Shown here: piece by piece, positions 59,467-64,000 of the stretch | How positions within the stretch are numbered: the first letter of the stretch is position 1 | Layout of the letters: every line of letters starts with the position of its first letter | Source: Streptomyces sp. NRRL F-6676 | GTDB taxonomy: Bacteria; Actinomycetota; Actinomycetes; Streptomycetales; Streptomycetaceae | NCBI RefSeq assembly: GCF_000725625.1 | Contig: NZ_JOHS01000018.1 | Location: 60,477 to 124,476, forward strand | Length of the DNA: 64,000 nucleotides | Reading direction: 5' to 3' | Position numbers and translations under genes: made by a program | The notes under the pieces: generated by a model | Databases searched by the model: none | Seen by the model: only the letters and a program-made list of their open reading frames with translations | What the model was told of the DNA's origin: nothing

Positions 59467-59496
59467 CCGAGGCGGAGAAGGGTACGGGGAACGACG

Positions 59497-60456
59497 ATGG
59501 AACCGGTCATCATCGTCCTGATCATTCTGGTGGTGTTGGTCTTCATCGCCCTGATCAAGACGATTCAGGTCATCCCGCAGGCGAGCGCGGCCATCGTCGA
59601 GCGTTTCGGCCGCTACACACGCACACTGAACGCCGGCCTCAACATCGTGGTCCCGTTCATCGACTCCATCCGCAACCGCATCGACCTGCGCGAACAGGTC
59701 GTGCCGTTCCCGCCGCAGCCGGTGATCACCCAGGACAACCTGGTCGTCAACATCGACACCGTCATCTACTACCAGGTGACCGACGCCCGCGCCGCGACGT
59801 ACGAGGTCGCCAGCTACATCCAGGCGATCGAACAGCTCACCGTCACCACGCTGCGCAACATCATCGGCGGCATGGACCTGGAGCGGACCCTCACCTCTCG
59901 CGAGGAGATCAACGCGGCCCTGCGCGGTGTCCTCGACGAGGCCACCGGCAAGTGGGGCATCCGCGTCAACCGCGTCGAGCTCAAGGCCATCGAGCCGCCG
60001 ACCTCCATCCAGGACTCGATGGAGAAGCAGATGCGCGCCGACCGTGACAAGCGCGCCGCGATCCTCACCGCGGAAGGCATCCGCCAGTCCCAGATCCTCA
60101 CCGCGGAGGGCGAGAAGCAGTCCGCCATCCTGCGCGCCGAGGGCGAGGCGAAGGCGGCCGCCCTGCGCGCCGAGGGCGAGGCCCAGGCCATCCGTACGGT
60201 CTTCGAGTCCATCCACGCCGGAGACCCCGACCAGAAGCTGCTCTCCTACCAGTACCTGCAAATGCTCCCGAAGCTCGCCGAGGGAGACGCCAACAAGCTC
60301 TGGATCGTCCCCAGCGAAATCGGCGACGCCCTCAAGGGCCTCTCCGGCGCCATCGGCAACTTCGGCCCGATGCCCGGCGGCTCCAACGGCGGAACCACTC
60401 CACCCGCCCCCCGCACCCCCAACGACGACCGCCGCGAACGCCCGCCGATCGACTAG
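59497..60456 (+). CDS. SPFH/band-7 protein (stomatin/QmcA-like)
   Basis: Predicted 319 residues. N-terminal membrane anchor (residues 4-22), SPFH domain (VIPQASAAIVERFGRYTRTL to LERTLTSREEINAAL), then a coiled Ala/Glu/Arg-rich region with EGEAKAAALRAEGEAQA repeats, and a Pro/Asn-rich tail. Such proteins organise membrane microdomains and often partner with NfeD, encoded just upstream. Confidence 0.94.
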   Translation: MEPVIIVLIILVVLVFIALIKTIQVIPQASAAIVERFGRYTRTLNAGLNIVVPFIDSIRNRIDLREQVVPFPPQPVITQDNLVVNIDTVIYYQVTDARAATYEVASYIQAIEQLTVTTLRNIIGGMDLERTLTSREEINAALRGVLDEATGKWGIRVNRVELKAIEPPTSIQDSMEKQMRADRDKRAAILTAEGIRQSQILTAEGEKQSAILRAEGEAKAAALRAEGEAQAIRTVFESIHAGDPDQKLLSYQYLQMLPKLAEGDANKLWIVPSEIGDALKGLSGAIGNFGPMPGGSNGGTTPPAPRTPNDDRRERPPID

Positions 60457-60469
60457 GGCCGACAGCCCC

Positions 60470-60612
60470 GCGCCCGTGCGCGCGGGGCGGGGCGGGGGCG
60501 ATCGGCGGCTCCGCCGCGCGGGCGCGAGCAACCACCGTGCCCCGTCAGGGGCGCGGGGCGGTGTCGATGTGCGGCTCCGCCGCGCGGGCGCACAACAGCC
60601 CCCGGGCGCCTC
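60470..60612. repeat. Variant repeat-family block between the SPFH and HNH genes
   Basis: CGGCTCCGCCGCGCGGGCGC occurs twice (about 60507 and 60571), either side of CCCCGTCAGGGGCGCGGGG. The same blocks occur near 15362-15415, so this is another degenerate member of the dispersed family. No gene here. Confidence 0.65.
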
Positions 60613-60631
60613 CCCAGGTGAACAGCCACTG

Positions 60632-61138
60632 TCACGCCGCGGTCGGCGACAGCCACTCCGGCAGGGAATCGAAGTCGTCCTGCCCCAGAGCCAACAACAT
60701 CGCATCCGCCGGCGTCGGCTCGAACGGCGCCGTCAGCAACGGCATCCCCGCCTGCTCCGGTGTCCGGTCCGCCTTGCGGTGATTGTCCTCCGCACACGAG
60801 GCCACGGTGTTGAGCCACGTGTCTCCACCACCCCGCGACCGCGGCACCACGTGGTCCACGGTCGTCGCGCGCCCCCCGCAGTACGCGCACCGGTGCCGGT
60901 CCCGGACCAGCACCCCCCTCCGCGACCACGGCGCTTGTCTTCGGAACGGCACCCGTACATACCTGCACAACCGGATCACCCGCGGCGCCGGTATGTCCAC
61001 CAGCGAGCCCCGCATGCGCAGTCCGGGGTGGGCCTGCTCGACGACGGCCTTGGCCTGCAGCACCAGGACGACGGCCCGGTTCAGGGTCACCGTCGACAAC
61101 GGCTCGAAGCTCGCGTTGAGTACCAGCGTGTCACGCAT
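60632..61138 (-). CDS. HNH endonuclease family protein
   Basis: Predicted 168 residues. The HNH fold is clear: CAYCGG zinc pair, TVDHVVPRSRGG with catalytic His, LNTVASC and NHRKAD with the last His. Such stand-alone HNH proteins are common chromosomal genes in actinobacteria; a role in DNA processing is possible but not shown. GGAGG lies 9 nt before the ATG. Confidence 0.9.
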   Translation of the reverse strand: MRDTLVLNASFEPLSTVTLNRAVVLVLQAKAVVEQAHPGLRMRGSLVDIPAPRVIRLCRYVRVPFRRQAPWSRRGVLVRDRHRCAYCGGRATTVDHVVPRSRGGGDTWLNTVASCAEDNHRKADRTPEQAGMPLLTAPFEPTPADAMLLALGQDDFDSLPEWLSPTAA

Positions 61139-61230
61139 CCCAGCCCACCTCCTGTGCGCTCCGGCCCACCCCCCTGGCGGGCTGGATCAACTCTGGCCGG
61201 GCACGCCGGGATGGACAACGCAATAAAAAG

Positions 61231-61268
61231 TGCCCGCCCCTGATCAATTCCAAGACCAGGGGCGGGCA
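61231..61268 (-). terminator. Intrinsic terminator with T-tract
   Basis: TGCCCGCCCCTG (61231-61242) pairs perfectly with 61257-61268. On the minus strand it is followed by ACTTTTTATT, a rare classical Rho-independent form here, 61 bp after the PEBP gene stop. Confidence 0.85.
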
Positions 61269-61328
61269 AACGTTCCATGAACGACGGACGGAACCACGGG
61301 CGGTACGCGGACGGGACAGCGGGCGGCC

Positions 61329-61868
61329 TCAGCCCTCGCCCGGCACCTCGTACTCACCCACCAACTGCGCACGCCCCACCGTGTGGAACCGCAGGTTGAA
61401 CCCGACGACGGCGGGCGAAGCCTCCGAGTCCGGGCCCAGTTTCTCCTGGTCCACGGCGTACACCGTGAACACATACCGGTGCGGCCCGTCCCCCGGCGGC
61501 GGCGCGGCCCCGCCGAAGTCCTTCGTCCCGTAGTCGTTGCGCGCGTGGACCGCGCCCTCGGGCAGCCCCTCGAAGGAGCCACCGCCCGCGCCCACCGGCA
61601 ACTCGGTCACCGAGGCGGGGATGTCGAACAGCACCCAGTGCCAGAACCCGCTCCCCGTCGGGGCGTCCGGGTCGTAGCACGTCACGGCGAAGCTCTTGGT
61701 CTCCGGTGGGAAACCCTCCCAGCGCAGATGCGGAGAGGTGTTCCCGGCGGCCTGCACCTGAGCATCCTTCAACGCCGCACCGTGCGCGACATCCTCACTC
61801 GTCACCGTGAACGACGGCACGGGCGGATGGAAGTCGTGCGGAAGCGGCGGCCTCTTGCCCTCGGTCAC
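61329..61868 (-). CDS. YbhB/YbcL-type PEBP family protein
   Basis: Predicted 179 residues of the phosphatidylethanolamine-binding-protein fold. [21 protein letters not shown] is the family core, followed by [22 protein letters not shown], which forms the ligand-pocket rim. No signal peptide. GTG 61868 has GGAGG 7 nt upstream. Function in bacteria is unclear. Confidence 0.9.
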   Translation of the reverse strand: MTEGKRPPLPHDFHPPVPSFTVTSEDVAHGAALKDAQVQAAGNTSPHLRWEGFPPETKSFAVTCYDPDAPTGSGFWHWVLFDIPASVTELPVGAGGGSFEGLPEGAVHARNDYGTKDFGGAAPPPGDGPHRYVFTVYAVDQEKLGPDSEASPAVVGFNLRFHTVGRAQLVGEYEVPGEG

Positions 61869-61957
61869 CTCGGCACCTCCAGGTCGATCGGTATCGGCCC
61901 GCAGGCCGCGCGCCCCGGGCGCACGACCGCGGAATGTCACCCTCCGACCCTAGATCC

Positions 61958-62740
61958 CTAGAACCAGTTGCGCTTGCTGCCGACCTCGGACACCCACTGG
62001 TGGAGGTACGCCGACCAGTCGGTGGCGTGGAAGTCGTGCAGCCCCACCTTGAACGCGCGGTAGGTGTCGCTGCCCTCGCTGAACAGCCCCGGCTTCTTGT
62101 CCATCTCCAGCACGACGTCCATCTCGTGGTCGTCCGCGACGAAGCTCAACTCGACCTGGTTCAGCCCCCGGTACTGCTGCGGCGGGTAGAACTCGATCTC
62201 CTGGTAGAACGGCAGCCGCTGCCGCGTACCGCGGATGTGCCCCCGCTCCATGTCCGCGTCCTTGAAGCGGAAGCCCAGCTGGATGAACGCGTCCAGGATC
62301 GCCTTCTGCGCCGGCAGCGGGTGCACATTGACCGGGTCCAGGTCACTGGAGTCGACGGCCCGGGCGATCTGCAACTCGGTGCTCACCCCGATGTGCATGC
62401 CGCGCAGCGACTGCCCGTCGATCATCGTGACCGGCGTCTCCCAGGGGATCTCGAGCCCGAACGGCACCGCGTGCACCGCGCCCGCCTTCAGCTCGAAGGC
62501 ACCGCCCAGCCGCTGCTGGGCGAACTCGATGTTCTGCTTGTACTCCTCGTCGCCGCTCTCCACCTCGACCTTGGCCTGGAGACCGACCGACAGTCCCTCG
62601 ATCTGCTGGTCGACGGACCCGCCCTGGATCCGTATCTCGCCCTGGACGACGCCGCCCGGAACCACGTTCTCCTCGGTCAGCACGGTCTCGACCGAAGCAC
62701 CGCCGGCCCCCAGGCTCGCGAGCAGCTTCTTGAACGCCAT
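61958..62740 (-). CDS. Spo0M-like sporulation-control protein
   Basis: Predicted 260 residues beginning [19 protein letters not shown], with two arrestin-like beta domains ([32 protein letters not shown]) and a C-terminal [16 protein letters not shown]. Matches the Spo0M family, which affects sporulation in Bacillus; in Streptomyces the role is not settled. ATG 62740 follows GGAGAGGGAGAG. Confidence 0.9.
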   Translation of the reverse strand: MAFKKLLASLGAGGASVETVLTEENVVPGGVVQGEIRIQGGSVDQQIEGLSVGLQAKVEVESGDEEYKQNIEFAQQRLGGAFELKAGAVHAVPFGLEIPWETPVTMIDGQSLRGMHIGVSTELQIARAVDSSDLDPVNVHPLPAQKAILDAFIQLGFRFKDADMERGHIRGTRQRLPFYQEIEFYPPQQYRGLNQVELSFVADDHEMDVVLEMDKKPGLFSEGSDTYRAFKVGLHDFHATDWSAYLHQWVSEVGSKRNWF

Positions 62741-62913
62741 GTCTCTCCCTCTCCAGGCCGCCCTTCGCGGCGGCTCCCGCCTTCGTACATACGCGATCCG
62801 ACCACGGCCGGTTCCGCGCCCCCACCCTTCCAAGCCGCGGCATGCTTGACCAGCCCTTGACGCCGGCCCCACCCTGCCCGCGCCTCCGGCCGCCTGGACT
62901 ACGCTCGTACGAC

Positions 62914-63555
62914 ATGATCGCGACGCCCGACCGTACGCCCCTGCCCAGGCCGTTCTTCGACCGGCCCGTACTGGAGGTCGCCCCCGACCTCCTCGGCCGC
63001 GTCATCGTCCGCAGCACTCCCGACGGTCCGATCGCCCTGCGCCTGACGGAGGTCGAGGCGTACGACGGCCCGAACGACCCCGGCTCGCACGCCTACCGCG
63101 GCCGCTCGGCCCGCAACGGCGTGATGTTCGGTCCCCCCGGCCATGTGTACGTCTACTTCACCTACGGCATGTGGCACTGCATGAACCTGGTCTGCGGCCC
63201 CGAGGGCCGGGCGGCCGGGGTGCTCCTGCGGGCCGGCGAGATCGTGGAGGGCGCCGAACTCGCCCGCAAGCGCCGTGCCTCGGCCCGCAACGACCGCGAG
63301 CTGGCCAAGGGCCCCGCCCGCCTGGCCACCGCCCTCGACGTGGACCGCGCCCTCGACGGCGCCGACGCCTGCGCGACGGGGGACCAGCCGCTGACGGCAC
63401 TGACGGGCACCCCCGTCGAGGCCGACCGCGTACGCAACGGACCGCGCACCGGAGTCGCCGGCGACGGCGCCGTCCACCCCTGGCGATTCTGGATCGCCGA
63501 CGACCCGACGGTGAGCCCCTACCGGGCCCATGCGCCCAGGCGCCGCCGAAGTTGA
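62914..63555 (+). CDS. 3-methyladenine DNA glycosylase (AAG/MPG type)
   Basis: Predicted 213 residues of the alkyladenine glycosylase family: [18 protein letters not shown], catalytic Glu in [21 protein letters not shown] (read in part), the stem [16 protein letters not shown], and [10 protein letters not shown]. Removes alkylated purines by base flipping in base-excision repair. ATG 62914. Confidence 0.93.
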   Translation: MIATPDRTPLPRPFFDRPVLEVAPDLLGRVIVRSTPDGPIALRLTEVEAYDGPNDPGSHAYRGRSARNGVMFGPPGHVYVYFTYGMWHCMNLVCGPEGRAAGVLLRAGEIVEGAELARKRRASARNDRELAKGPARLATALDVDRALDGADACATGDQPLTALTGTPVEADRVRNGPRTGVAGDGAVHPWRFWIADDPTVSPYRAHAPRRRRS

Positions 63556-63699
63556 CTCGCGGACCGGGGATGCGTAACGTAGCCCAAGCCGCTTGAACCG
63601 GGTACGGCGTTCAGCCAGCAGCCGGAAGCGGCCAAACCACCACTTACTACCTGCCTCCAAGAGGGCGGATCTGGCGTGTCCGCATGCCCGAATTCGTTT

Positions 63700-63850
63700 T
63701 CGCGGAGCTCGATTATGAGTTGCGCAGGGAATCGGCTAACGTGGTGAATGTCGAAAGGGCGCGGCGAAAGCCGAGTTCGGGAGACAATCAGAATCCCGCC
63801 GACCGGGAATCGGACAGCGAAAACGTCTGATAGAGTCGGAAACGCAAGAC
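63700..63850 (+). promoter_or_regulatory. rRNA operon promoter region
   Basis: AT-richer sequence with candidate -10 boxes TAACGT (63737-63742) and TAGAGT (63831-63836), the latter followed by CGGAAACGCA as in Streptomyces rrn promoters. -35 boxes are weak. The 445-bp region 63556-64000 has no ORF of note. Confidence 0.65.
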
Positions 63851-64000
63851 CGAAGGGAAGCGCCCGGAGGAAAGCCTGAGAGAGTCTCTCGGGTGAGTAC
63901 GAAGGAAGCGTCCGTTCCTTGAGAACTCAACAGCGTGCCAAAAGTCAACGCCAGATATGTTGATACCCCGTCTCCAGCATCTGCTGGGGCGAGGTTCCTT
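63851..64000 (+). ncRNA. Leader of a 16S-23S-5S rRNA operon (partial)
   Basis: TTGAGAACTCAACAGCGTGC (63919-63938) and CGCCAGATATGTTGATACCC are conserved in actinobacterial pre-16S leaders, as is the end GCGAGGTTCCTT, which continues toward the 16S gene outside the window. A small CCAGCA/TGCTGG hairpin (63974-63987) and the leader sequence probably serve RNase III processing and antitermination. Confidence 0.8.

Overview
The window is high-GC actinobacterial chromosome, almost certainly Streptomyces. Supporting signs are third-position GC bias, frequent GTG/TTG starts, 4-bp ATGA/GTGA gene overlaps, a streptophobe-family protein, a 38-residue SGM_5486-type protein, a PhoP-type PHO box, and an rRNA leader of Streptomyces type at the right edge. 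The content looks like core chromosome. I see no transposase, prophage, CRISPR array, tRNA or biosynthetic gene cluster.

Layout. 1-462: 3' end of a ZIP metal transporter. 483-11880 (minus): a cobalamin-riboswitch-led operon cobD-cobQ-cobN-chlID-cobO-cobB-cobI, translationally coupled throughout, for corrin ring methylation, amidation, cobalt insertion, adenosylation and side-chain attachment. cobB carries a 280-bp MITE-like inverted-repeat element read through in frame. 12033-13610 (minus): Pit phosphate transporter with a small membrane protein and a PHO box. 13692-18585: secreted GH25 lysozyme, class II aldolase, alpha/beta hydrolase and a conserved protein, separated by fragments of the same repeat family. 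18668-23470: VOC protein, ABC-F ATPase behind a possible leaderless leader peptide, small HTH protein, enoyl-CoA hydratase, SDR-like protein. 23486-30702 (minus): GH15 glucosidase, SURF1, Cys-rich protein, DEDDh exonuclease with BRCT, permuted CoA-transferase, secreted subtilase. 31037-34206: DUF485/acetate symporter and moaA. 34189-40027: small conserved genes, tyrS, and a tldD-pmbA protease pair. 40191-42217: small secreted protein and fabG-fabI for fatty acid synthesis. 42296-45619: GntR/MFS divergon and small genes. 45710-52858: serB, streptophobe protein, FHA-ABC transporter, secreted transglycosylase. 53265-57867: SDR plus QueA-like pair, two-component system, conserved protein. 58037-63555: ABC ATPase, NfeD, SPFH protein, HNH nuclease, PEBP protein, Spo0M-like protein, alkyladenine glycosylase. 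63556-64000: promoters and leader of an rRNA operon whose 16S gene lies just outside.

The most interesting items are the palindromic repeat family (one copy inside cobB, half-copies elsewhere), the seven-codon leader ORF before the ABC-F gene, the streptophobe/FHA-ABC divergent pair, the permuted CoA-transferase, and the 25-bp tandem repeats running into the queA-like stop codon. No obviously new multi-gene system was recognised. All functional calls are from reading sequence and motifs by eye; no database search was run.
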